In this document: piece after piece, positions 35,652 through 47,600 of the stretch
Layout of the letters: each line of letters begins with the position of its first letter
Numbering within the stretch: the stretch's first letter is position 1
Source of the DNA: Skermanella rosea
Lineage (GTDB): Bacteria; Pseudomonadota; Alphaproteobacteria; Azospirillales; Azospirillaceae
DNA: 64,000 bases
NCBI RefSeq assembly: GCF_016806835.2
Contig: NZ_CP086111.1
Coordinates: 4,829,471-4,893,470 of the forward strand
Direction of reading: 5' to 3'
Position numbers and translations under genes: made by a program
Notes under the pieces: model-generated
What the model was told of the DNA's origin: nothing
The model's input: only the letters and a program-made list of their open reading frames with translations
The model's database searches: none

Positions 35652-38600
35652 TCAAGCCGCGCGGTCCAGGGAATCGACGCCCGCCGCCTTCAGCAGGCTT
35701 TCCAGCAGCGCCATCCCCTCGGTCAGGAGATCGCCCTGCCCGGCCGCCTTGAGCTGGGCGGTGAGCGACGGCTTGCCGGCCAGGAGAACCCGCGCCTCCT
35801 GCGGGTCGCGCCGCGGTGCGGCGTCGGTGTTATTCCGCCCGTCGCCCGGGACTGCGTCGGGAGCCTGGTCGGCCGCCGGCGTTTCGCCCGACTCGCCCAC
35901 CTTCAGCTTGAAGTCCACCACGACCTCGGTGCCGGCGTTGTCGCGGGCCTTCACCCGGATCTCCAGCTGGCTTTCCGTGCCGGCCGGCGGCGTTCCGCTG
36001 AACGTGCCGGAGGTGGCGTCGAACTTCAGCCATCCCGGCAGCGGCGAGCCGTCCGCCAGGGTGGCCTCGATGGTGATGGTCGCGGTGGGATCGGAGTGGC
36101 CGAACACCCCCGACGGCAGCCTGAAGCTGTTCGCGCCGTCGATCCCGAACTGCCGGTCCGGCACGCCGCTGAGCAACCGCAGGCCGTCCGCCGCCCCCGG
36201 CCCCGCCCCGATGCTGACCAGCTGGGACTGGCCGGCCGGCAAGGTGAAGCTGCCGGAGAAGGCGGCTTCGCTCCCACCCAGGGTCGAGGAGGAGGACAGG
36301 ATCGTCGGCGACCCGGTCGACAGGGTGGATGTCGACTGGACCAGCGGCAGGATGATCATGGCGGGCGCCGCGCCGGCCTGTACCGTGGTCGAGGTCGCCG
36401 CGGGGAGCGTTTCGGCCGGCCTGGAGACCGGCGTGACCACCTTCGGCGCCGCCTGCGTGGTCAGCGTGAAAGTGGTGGAGACGGTCGCCCCCGCCGGATC
36501 GGTCGCCGTCACCCGCACCGCGACCTGCCCGGCGTCGGTGCTGCCCGGCGTGCCGCTGAACGCGCCGGTGGCGGCATCGAACTTCAGCCAGCCCGGCAGG
36601 GCCGCGCCGGAAGCGAGGTCGGCCGACAGCGTCAGCCGGTCGGAAGCGTCGGCGTCGGCGAACAGCCCGGCCGGAAGCTTCAGGCTGAAGGCTTCGGCTT
36701 CGCGGGCGCCCTGGGCGGCGACGGCGCCGGCCAGCACGGGCGCGTCGTTGGTCCCGACGATGATGACCGCGGCGGTCCCGGCGGCGCTGCCGCCCTGCCC
36801 GTCCGAAACGGTGTAGCCGAAGTGCTCGGTCACGGTCTCGCCGGCGGCCAGCCCGTCGTACTTGCCGGCGGTGTCCACCGTGTAGGAGCCGTCCGCCGCC
36901 ACGGTGACCCGCGCGCCGGACGCCAGGGTGACGGCGGTCCCGACCGCGCCGGGGTTCCCCTGGACCGCGGTCACCGTCAGCACGGTCCCGGTGTCCACAT
37001 CGGTGTCGTTGGCCAGCAGGCCCTTGGCCGGAACGGCCAGGACGCCATCCTCGGCCACAGCGACGGCGTCGGCGACCGCGGCCGGCCCGTCGTTCGCCCC
37101 GGTGATCGTGATGGTGACCGTCGCCGTCGCGGTGCCGCCGGTGCCGTCGCTCACCGTATAGGTGAAACTGTCGGTGCCGCTCTGCCCGGCCGCCAGGCTC
37201 TCGAACCGGCCGTTGGGGTCGTAGGCGTAGGAACCGTCGGCCTGGACGGTCAGCTTGGCCCCCGAGTCCAGCAGGATGGCGGCGCCGACGGCGGCGGACG
37301 AGCCGTTGACCGCGGAGACGGTCAGGACGGCGCCCCGGTCGGCGTCGGTGTCGTTCGCCAGCAGGCCGGACGGGGCCGCCACGGCCAGGGCTCCGTTCTC
37401 TGCCACGGCGCCGGTATCGGCGACCGCCGCGGGGTTCGCGTTGGCGCCGGTGATGGTCAGGGTCAGCGTCGCCGTGGCGCTGCCGCCCTTCCCGTCGGAG
37501 ACCGTGTAGCTGACGCTGTCGGTCGTGGTCTGCCCGGCCGCGAGGGCCGAGAAGGCCCCGTTGGTGTCATAGGCATAGCTGCCGTCCGCGTTCAGCGTGA
37601 TCCGCGCGCCCGACGCCAGGGCGATCGCCTGGCCGACGCTGCTGGTCTGCCCGTTCACCGCGCTGACCGCCAGCGCGGCGCCGGCATCCGCGTCGCCGTC
37701 GTTGGACAGCACCCCGGAGGATGCCGCGACGGCCGCCCGGTCGTTCTCGCCCAGGGCGAGCGCGTCGGCCCTCGCCACCGGGGCGTCGTTTGCCCCGATG
37801 ATGGTCAGGGTCACCGTCGCCGTGGCCGTCGCCCCGCCGGCGTCGCGTACGGTCGCGGTGAAGCTGTCGGTCGCGGTCGTCCCGGCCGCCAGGCCGTCGA
37901 ACCGGCCGTTGGGGTCGTAGCGGTAGGAGCCGTCCGCGTTGACGGTCAGGAGCGCGCCGGACTCCAGCGTGATCGCCCGGCCGATCGCCGACCCGCTGCC
38001 GTTGACGGCGGTCACGGTCGCGGTGTCGCCCTGGTCCGGATCGGTCAGGTTGGACAGCACGCCATTGGCGGCGGTCACGCTGACCGCCGAGTCCTCGAAC
38101 ACGGTGCCGGGATCGGGTTGCGGCACCGGCCCGTCGTTGACGCCGGTGATGGTGACAACCACCGTGGCGGTGCTGGTCGCCCCGCTGGTATCGGACGCCG
38201 TATAGGTGAAGCTGTCGGTCGCCGACTGGCCCTGGTTCAGGGCGTTGAAGCGGCCGTTCGGGTCGTAGACGTAGGAGCCGTCGGCGTTCAGCGTGAGCCT
38301 CGCCCCGGTGGCGAGGCTGATCGTCTGGCCGACCGAGGCGGCGGTCCCGTTGACCGCGGTCACCGTCAGCCGGTCGTCCCGGTTGATGTCGGTGTCGTTC
38401 GCCAGCACGCCCAGGGTCGGCACCGACAGCACGGCCTTCTCGGTCACCGTCGCGCTGTCGGCGATCGCCGTCGGGCGGTCGTTGACCCCGGTGATCGTGA
38501 TGGTCGCCTGGCCCACCGCGGTTCCGCCGAAGCCGTCCGCGACCGTGTAGCTGAAGCCGTCGGTGGTGGTCTGCCCGGCGCCCAGCGTGTTGAAGGCACC

Positions 38601-41600
38601 GTTGGGATCGTAGACGTAGGACCCGTCCGCGGCCACCGTCAGCTTCGCGCCCGAGGCCAGGGTGACCGTGCCGCCGACGTCGGCGGCCCTGCCGTTGACC
38701 GCGGTCACCCGCTGGGGCCGGTCGCCGCTGTCGGCATCCGTGTCGTTGGCCAGCAGGCCGGACGTGCCGGTCGCGGTGACGGCCTGCGCCGCGGTCGTCG
38801 CGGCGGCGTCGGCGACCGCCTCCGGCGCGGTGTTGACGCCGGTGATGGTGAGCGTGACCGTCGCGGTCGAGATGGCGCCGGCCCCGTCCCGGACCGTGTA
38901 GGTGAAGCTGTCGGTCCGGCTCTGGCCCTGGGCCAGGCCGCGGAACGCGCCGTTGGTGTCGTAGCGGTACGACCCCTCGGCGTTCATCAGCAGCCGGGCG
39001 CCCGAGGCGAGCGTGATGGTCCGGCCGACATTGACGGTCTGGCCGTCGACCGCCGACACGGTCAGGGTATCGCTGGTGTCGATGTCGGTGTCGTTGACCA
39101 GCACGCCGACGCCGGCGACGTTGAACACGCTGTTCTCCGTCAGGACGGCCGTGTCGGCCGCCGCGAGCGGCGCGTCGTTGACGCCCCGGACCGTGATGGT
39201 CGCGGTCGCCGGGGCGGTGGCGCCGGCCGCGTCGCGGACCGTGTAGGTGAAGCTGTCGGTCGCGGTCGCCCCGGCGGGCAGCCTGTCGTACCGCCCGTTG
39301 GGGTCGTAGCTGTAGGAACCGTCGGCGTTCAGCCGCAGCAGCGCGCCGGACGGCAGGGTGATCTCCCGGCCGACCGCGTCGGTCGCCCCGTTGACCGATG
39401 CCACCCGCAGGGTGTCGCCCGCGTCCACATCGCTGTCGTTGGCCAGCAGGCCGGACGCGTCGCCGGTCAGCCGGGCGCTGGCCGCGACGGACAGGGCGTC
39501 GGCGGTCGCCACGGGGGCGTCGTTGACGCCCGTTATGGTGAGCGTCACCGTCGCGATGGCAGTGCCGCCGGCCGCGTCGCGGACCGTGTAGGTGAAGCTG
39601 TCGGTTCCGGTCGTCCCGGCCGCCAGCGACGCGAAGGCGCCGTTGGCGTCGTAGGCGTAGGAGCCGTCGGCGTTCACCGTCAGGCGCGCGCCGGACGGCA
39701 GGGTGACGGCTTGGCCGACCCAGGCCTCCGTGCCGTTCACGGCGGAAACGCGCAGGCTGTCGCCCGTATCGACGTCCCGGTCGTTGGCCAGCAGGCCGGC
39801 GGAGGCCGCGACGGACAGCGTCCCGCTTGCTCCAACCGTGCCGGTGTCGGCCGATCCGGTCGGCAGGTCGTTGACCGGCGTGACCGCGATGGTGGCGGTC
39901 GAGGCGGCCGAGTTCGGCGTGCCCCGGACGGTATCGACCATGACGTAGCGGAGCGTCGCGGCGGTATCGCGGTCGGAGGCGGGCGTGAAGCGCAGGTCGG
40001 CAACGCCGGCGCTCAGCGGGATCACCGTGCCCGAGGCGCCCAGGACGATGGTGGTCCCGTCGGCCAGGGTCAGGGTGCCGCCGGTGGCCGACAGGATGCG
40101 GATCGCGTTGGGGGAATGGCCGTCGCCGTTGGGCACCACGGAAGGCGCAAGCCTGATGTTGGCGGCGCCCGGGGCGGCGCCGTCCTCGGGCAGGAACAGC
40201 GTCGTGTTGTCGGTGGCGGTCGCCGTGATGTCGCCGCCGGCGACCGGCGGCTGCGAGGTGGACACGGTGAAGGCGATGGTGGTCGACGTGTCGGCGGTGC
40301 GGTCGTCGCCGTCGGAGACGGAGACCTGGAGCGACGGCGCGGTCGCCCCCGCGGTCATGGTGAACCTGATGGTCTCCAGCGTCGCGGTGACATCGGCCGG
40401 GCTGCCGGTGACCGTGATCCGGCCGTCGGTCCCGACGGTGACGGTCGCGGAACCGGACGCCGTCGCCTCGACCGTGCCGCCGGTCGGGGCCAGCGTCGCG
40501 GTGACCGCGGCGCTGTCCGCGTCCGATATCGAAAAGCCGTGCAGCTCCGTCGGGACGCCGGCGATCGCCGTGCCGCCGGCCGGCAGCGTGACCTGGGACG
40601 GCGACACGACGGCGACGGCCAGCGTCGCGGTGACGTCGGGCGAGACCGGGTCGGCATCGCCGGCGGTCAGCGTCACGCTGCCGACGGCGGCGCCGGCCGC
40701 GGGCGTGAAGGTCAGGCCCGCCAGCGTCGCGTTGACGTCCTCCTTGGTGCCCGCCACGGTCAGGCGCCCGTCGGCCCCCGCCGTCACGGTGGCGCTCCCG
40801 ACGGCGGTCAGCGCGACGGCGCCGCCGCTGGGCGCCACGGTGACGGTCAGGCCCGCGTCGTCGAAGTCGGCGACGGAGATGCCGGGGATCGCCCCGGTCT
40901 GGCCGGCGGTGACATAGGTGTCCGCCGCGGCCGGGAGCGTGATGGCCGGCGGGTTGACCAGGGCGATGGACAGGGTCCTGTCGATGGCGCCCAGCGACGC
41001 GTCGCTGAACTCTACCTGGACCCGGAGCGAGGCGCCGGTCTCCCCCTGGGTGCCGTTGAAGGTCATCGCCGCCAGCGTGGCGTTGATGTCGCTGGAATTG
41101 CCGATCAGGGTGAAGAGCCCGCCGCCCAGGTCCGCGACCGAGGCGCCGCCCTGGGCCGCCAGCACCGGCATGCCGTTGGTGGCGGTCAGGCGCACCGTGA
41201 TCAGGTCGGTGCCGGCGGCGCTCAGCGAGATGCCGGCCAGCGGCGCGTCGGTGCCGGCGGCGAGCACGACGCCGGAGGTCGGCAGTTGCAGCTCGACCGT
41301 GCTGGTGATGGTGATCGACAGGGTCGCCTGCGCGTCGGCGGTGCGGCTGTCGCCGTCGCTGACGCTCAGCGCGACGCTGGCGGAAGTTCCCGTGCGGCCC
41401 GCGGTGAAGGTCAGCCCGGCCAGGGTGGCGTTCACGGTGGCGACCGCGCCGGTGATGGTGACGGTGCCGTCCGAAGCGGTCGCCACGGTGGCGCCGGCCG
41501 CCGCGGCGGCCGCCAGGGTGCCGCCGGTCGGGGCCAGCGTGACGGTGACCTCGCCCGGGTCGGCGTCGGCGACCGTGATGCCGGTCAGCGGCACCGTGGT

Positions 41601-44600
41601 CCCGGCCACGACCGACGGCTGGCCCGGCAGGTCCAGGGTCGGCGCGTTCAGGATGGTGAAGTCCACCGTCACCGTGGGATCGGGCGTCAGCGCGTCTCGG
41701 TCGGTGGTCAGCACCTGGACGCTGCCGGCGGTCGAGCCGATCGTGCCGGTGAAGGTCAGGGTGGCGAGCGAGGCGTTGAGGTCGGCGATGGTGCCGGTCA
41801 GGCGCAGCGTGGTGTCGTTCGGCCGGGTCAGCACGGCGGAGCCGACCGCGTCGATGCCGATCTGGCCGTTGGTCGGGACCAGGGTGACCTGCAGCTCGGC
41901 GGTGTCGAAATCGCCGACCGTGACGCCGGGGACCGCCTGGGGCACCCCCGCCACCACGGTCTGGGCGGTGGAGACGGTGCTTTCGGGGCTGGAGACGACG
42001 TCGATGCTGAGCAGGTCGCTGTCGTCGGCGGTGAGGTCGTCGCCGTCGGCGGTGGTGATCAGCAGGCTGGCGCCGAGCACCCTCGGCACGGCCGTGAACT
42101 CCAGCGAGGCCAGCACCTTGTTGACGTCGGCGACGGTGCCCGCGACCTGGACACGGTTGTCGGACAGGCCGGTGACGGCGGCGGAGCCGAACTGGGTGAC
42201 CGTGACGGTGCCGTTGCTGGGCGTCAGCGTGACCGTCACGCTGCCGCTGTCGGTGTCGGCGACGCTGATGCCGAAGATCTCGCTCGATACGCCGGCGACC
42301 ACCGTCGGGCGCGCCGGCAGGGTGTTCTCCGGCGCAGACAGGATGGAGACCGACAGCCGCTCCGAGGCGTCGGCGGTGGCCGCGTCGCCGTCGGAGACCG
42401 CCACGTCGATCGCGCCCGTGGCGCTGGCGGAGTCGCCGGTGAAGCGCAGGGTGGCGAGCGTGGCGTTGACGTCGGCGACGCTGCCGGTGACCGACAGGAC
42501 GTTGCCCGAGGCGGAGACCGTGGCCGGGCCGGTCAGGGCGACCGAGCCGTTGACCGGGGTCAGCGAGACGGTGACCGTGGCGCTGTTGCCGTCGGCGACG
42601 CTGATCCCCTCGATGGCGGTGGCCGTGCCGGCCAGGACGCTGGCGGTGCCCGGCAGTGTGATCCGGGGAGCGGCGGGGTCGTCGTTCAGGATCACGCCGA
42701 ACGCGGCGTCGGTCGCCAGCGCCGCGGAGGCGGTCGGGTTGGACAGCACGACGCCGAAGGTCTCGTCCGCCTCAATCGCCTGGTCGCCGGCGATCGACAC
42801 GGTGATGGTCTTCACGGTCTCGCCGTCGGCGAAGCTCACCGTGCCGCCCGGCAGGGCGCCGCCGAAATCGTCGGCATCAAGGCTGTCGGTTCCGGTGACC
42901 TGCCAGTCGACGCTCAGCGCGCCGGACAGGTTGCCCGACCGGGTCACGGTGAAGCTGTAGGCGGTGGTGCCGGCATCGCCTTCCGACTTGGCGGCGTCGG
43001 CCGCGGCGATGGCGAGGCGCGACGGTACCACGACGCCCACGGCGGCCTGGTCGACCTGGGTGTCGAGGTTGGTGCCGGTGAAGCTGTCCACCGCGCCGGC
43101 CAGCCCGCTGCCCGCGGTGCCCTCCTGCAGGGCGGTCGCGGCGCTGCCCTGGGCCACCACCTGGGCCTGGGTGATGCGGGTCAGGTTCTCCAGCGCATCG
43201 CCCGAGCTTCCGCTCGTCGCGGTGTCCACGGCGCCGTTGCTGGCGCCGATCACCCGGGCGGCGTCGGTCGCGACCGCCGCGACGCGGGCGGCGTCGATGC
43301 CGGACAGCCGGGCGGCCGCGTTGCGCAGCACGGCCTCGATGACCGTCTGCGAGGACAGGTCGATCGTGGTGCCGGACGGCAGGGCCGACACGGTCTCGGC
43401 CAGCGCCGCCAGCACCGCGCGGCCGGCGTCGCCCGAGTTGATCGGCGTGCTGGCGGCCCCGGCCAGCACCGAGCTGCCCTGGACCAGCAGGTTGGCGATC
43501 TTGGCCGCCTCCGCCTGGGCCGCGACCGCCGTGGCGATCTCCCCGGCGGAACGGCCCGCGGTGGTCGCCTCGACGATCGGGTCGTAGGTCAGCAGGTCGA
43601 TCCCGGCGTCGATGCCGAGCGCCGTCTTGACGGCCGTCTGGGCCGCCGCGATCTGCGGGTCGGTCGCGTCGAGGCCGGCGACGCCGACCAGCAGCGTGGT
43701 CAGCGGGTTGATGACCTTGGCGCGCGGGGGCGCCTCGAAGATGCCCTTGAAGTCCAGCCCGGTGGAGATGTCGCGGCCGCCCACCAGGATATAGGGGCCG
43801 CTGCCGCCCAGGATCTCGAAATTGCCCGAGCCGTCGGTGATCGAGAAGGACTCGCCCTCGTCCAGCACGCTGTTGCGGTTGGCGTCGGCGAACACCGTCC
43901 CACCGGTGATGTAGCCATCGACCACCACGCCCTTGAAGGTATTGACGATGACGTCGCCGGTCCGCAGCGCGCCGAGGTTCCGGGCCGCGTTGTTGCCCGC
44001 CGCGTCCCGGATCCTGCCGCCGTTCAGGTTGATGTTCTGGCCGACCGAGATGCCGTCCTTGTCGGCGTCCGACGGGGTGACGGTGTAGGCGAAGGTCAGC
44101 GTGTCGGCGGGCTGGCCAGCCACCTCGACCAGTTCGGCGAAGCGGGTGGTCCTGCCGATGGTCAGCGCCAGGCGCGGCGTGCCCAGGTTGGTCCGGTCGA
44201 TCGCCTCGCTGAACTTGACGGTGAAGGTCAGGGTGTCGCCGTCGACATAGTTGCCGGCCGTGGGGGCCGTGACCGACACGATGCTCGGCGGGGTCACGTC
44301 GCGGTCGTCGTCCAGGATCGTGCCCCGGGCGGTCTCGCGCTGGAAAACGATCTTGCCGCCGGCGAGGCTGGTGGCGACGCCGGTGACCGAGAAGGTGAAG
44401 GTCTCGTCCGGTTCCACCACCGTGTCGGCGGCGACCGTTATAGTGACGTCCACGAAACCGGCGCCGGACGCCAGCGTCGCCTTGCCGAACGGCAGCCCGC
44501 CGGCGAAGTCGTCGCGGTCGGCTTGGCCGTTGCTCCGGGTCGGGTTGTCGATCTGCCAGTCGACCACCGTCTCGGCGCTGGTGTCGCCGGTCCGGGCGAT

Positions 44601-47600
44601 GCGGAAGGTCAGCACCGTGTTGCCGGCGGTGCCCTCGCTGGCGACGGCGGCGACCGGCACCACGTCCAGCCGCTGGACCGCGGTGACCCTGATGCCGACC
44701 GCCTGGGTGGCCGCGACGCCGCCGTCGGACACGCTGTAGGCCAGCGTGCCGGCGTCGCCGCTGAAGCCGGCCGGCGGCGTGTAGGTCAGGTTGGCGAGCT
44801 GGGTCGCGGTCAGCAGCGTGCCGACCGTCACGGCCGTTCCCTCGGCGGTCCTGACGGTGCCGACGGACGGCAGCGCCGTGACCGCGATGGTCAGCGGGTC
44901 GCCTTCCGCATCCACCGGCCGCGTGATGCTCAGGCCGATGGACGCGCTGTCCTGGTCGATCGTCACGATCTTGTCCGGCTGGAGGACGGGGCCGTTGTTG
45001 CGGCCCTCCACCGTGATGAACAGGGTCGCGGTCGAGGTCAGGCCCCCGGCGTCGACGATGGTGTAGCGCACCTGCTCGACCACGGTCTGCCCGGCGTTGA
45101 GGCCGGCATAGGCGCCGTTGGGGTCGAACGCGACGCTGCCGTTCTGGCGGATCGTGACCTGGCCGCCGCCGGCCAGCGTGATCGCCCGGCCGACGCTGGA
45201 GGCCAGGCCGTTCACCAGGCTGACGACGCGGGTGTCGCCGGTGTCCGGGTCGGTGTCGTTGGACAGCAGGCCCCGGGCGGCGGAGAGGGTGAAGGCGCTG
45301 CCCTCGCCGGTGGAGACCCGGTCGTCCGCCGCGACCGGCGCGTCGTTCACGTTCTCCACGGTCAGGATGAAGATGTCGGAGGCGCTGGCGCCGGCCAGGT
45401 CGGTCACGGTCAGCCGGATCGTCAGCGTGCCCACGTCGCCGTTGGCCGGGGTGCCGCTGAAGGTCCGCGTGTTCGTGTCGAACGTCAGCCAGGCCGGCAG
45501 CGGGTTGCCGTTGGACAGGGTCGCGGTGCCGGTCAGCGGGTCGCCGCCGTCCACGTCGTTGAAGGCGGTCGTCGGGATCGTCAGGGAGAAAGGCGTGCCC
45601 TGGACGGCGGCCGCCCGGCTGATCGTACGGCTGGCGGTCGGGGCGTCGTTGACGGAGAGGGTCCGGACGCTGGTCAGGCTGTCCCCCGCCGTGACCGTCC
45701 CGTCGGATACCTGGAGGGAGAACAGGGTGGTTTCGACAGTGCCGGGAGTGACGCGGTTCTCGGTCGGGGTGAAGATGACGGCGCGGAGCGCCGCCTGGAT
45801 CTGCGCCGCGGTGCCGGTGACTCTCCACACGCCCGTGGCGGCGTCGTAGGTACCGTTGAGGGAGCCCTTGGCCGGATCGATGGTGACCGTGGCGGTCAGC
45901 GTCTGGTCCGGGCGATCGGCATCGGTGATCCGGACGTCCGGGAACGGCCGGGCGGTCCTCCGGTCCGTGGTGTCGATGGCGCCGGAGATGCCGGAGATCG
46001 CCGGGCCGTCGTTGGCCGAGGTGATCCGGACCGTCGTCGCGTCGTCGCTGGCGCTGGCGCCGGAGGCGTCGAGCGCGGTCACGGTGAAGCGCACGGTCTC
46101 GACGGTGCCGGGGGTGACCAGATTCTCGGCGGGCGTGTAGACGAGCTGGCGGAGGGCGGCCTGGGCCGCCGACGCGGTGCCGGTGAAGGTGAAGCTGCCG
46201 GTTCCGGCCAGGGTGAAGCCGGAGGCGGTCAGCGACGCCGCGCTGAAGGTGCCTCTGCTTGGCGCGTCGATGCCGACCGTCAGCGTCAGGGACTGGCTGG
46301 CGTCGGCGTCGGTGACGGTGAAGCCCTGGAACGGCAGCAGGGTGCCCTTGTCGGAGACCGGCTGGCCGGATGCCGCGCCGCCGAGCTGCGGCGCGTCGTT
46401 GGCGGCGCTTGTGGTCACCTGGGTGGAGGCGTCGGAGGCCGAGCCGCCGTTGCCGTCGCTGATCGACACCGTGAAGGTCGTGGTTTCGGTCGAGCCGGGA
46501 TTGACGCGGTTGTCAGCCGGCGTGAAGACCAGCCCGCGGATGGCGGCCTGCGCCGCAGACGCGGTGCCGGTATAGGTATAGACGCCGCCGCCCTGGCTCG
46601 TGAACCCATTGAGCGTGGTGAAGCTGCCCTTCGCGGCGGTGTCCAGGGTGACGGTGACGGTCTGGGTCTGGTCCGGGCTGTCCACGTCGGCGAACAGGAT
46701 GGTGGCGAACGGCAGGGCAGTCTGCTTGTCGGTGATCGACTGGGTGCCGGCTCCGCCGATGGTCGGCGCGTCGTTGACCGCGTTGACGGTGAGGGTCGCG
46801 GTGTCGCTTGCGGCGCTGAAGGCCGAGGTGCCGCCGGTGCTGGAGGTGTCGGCGGTTCCGCCCGCCGTGCCGGCGGTGCGGTCCCAGGCGCGGTAGGTCA
46901 AGCTGGCCGAGGTGGCGTTCTGTCCGTCGGGCACGAAGCGGACATGGTCGGCCGAGCGCAGCAGGAGCGCGGCGGCCGAAGTGGGCGAGCCGAAGGCGGT
47001 CCAGGTCGAGCCGTCCAGCGAGTACTGCCACGTGCCGTTTCCGGAGGTGATGCCGGTGATGGCGATGCCCTGAACCGCGCCGGTGTCCGCGTCGGTGACG
47101 CTGGTGCCCAGGATCGAGGAGACGAGCTGGCCGCCGTTGGTCGTGGCATCCTCGGTGATCGAGGTCAACGTCGGGGACGCCGACGACAGGACCGGCGCGT
47201 CGTTCGCCGCGCCGACGGTCAGCGTGACGGTGGCCGGCGTCGGGCTGAGGCCGTTGCCGGCGCTGTCGCGGGCACCCTGGACCTGGAAGCCGAAGGTGCC
47301 GCCGTCGGCGGTGTTGGCGTTGCTGTTCGGCCTGAAATAGACTGACGCCGCTTCGGCCGCGGTGATGACGTCGCCGCCGGCGATCGCGGTGGTGGCGCCG
47401 CTGTCCTTGTAGAGCGTGCCGCCGGTGATGGCGGAGATCTTGAAGTGCGTGATCTCCGACCCGTCGGTGCCGTTGCGGGTGATCGCGATGGCGCTGGACA
47501 GGGTATCTTCGGTGGTGCTGGTGGCCCCCGAGACCGTCGGGGTTTCGGCGACCGCGTTGACCGTCACGGTGAAGCTGTCGGTGGCGGTGTTGCCGGCCTC

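Noticed and set aside
35652-36745. RTX-type C-terminal secretion signal
   Set aside because: I looked for GGxGxDxUx nonapeptides near the C-terminus and found none; only Pro/Asp-rich linker and two amphipathic helices.
36096-47345. Very long plus-strand open frame (over 3,700 codons) opposite the giant gene, and many similar ones from 35749 to 63782
   Set aside because: They are antisense or out-of-frame shadows of a GC-rich repetitive gene. Their products are Arg/Gly/Val/Asp-rich with no domain sense, while the minus-strand frame shows ordered known repeats.
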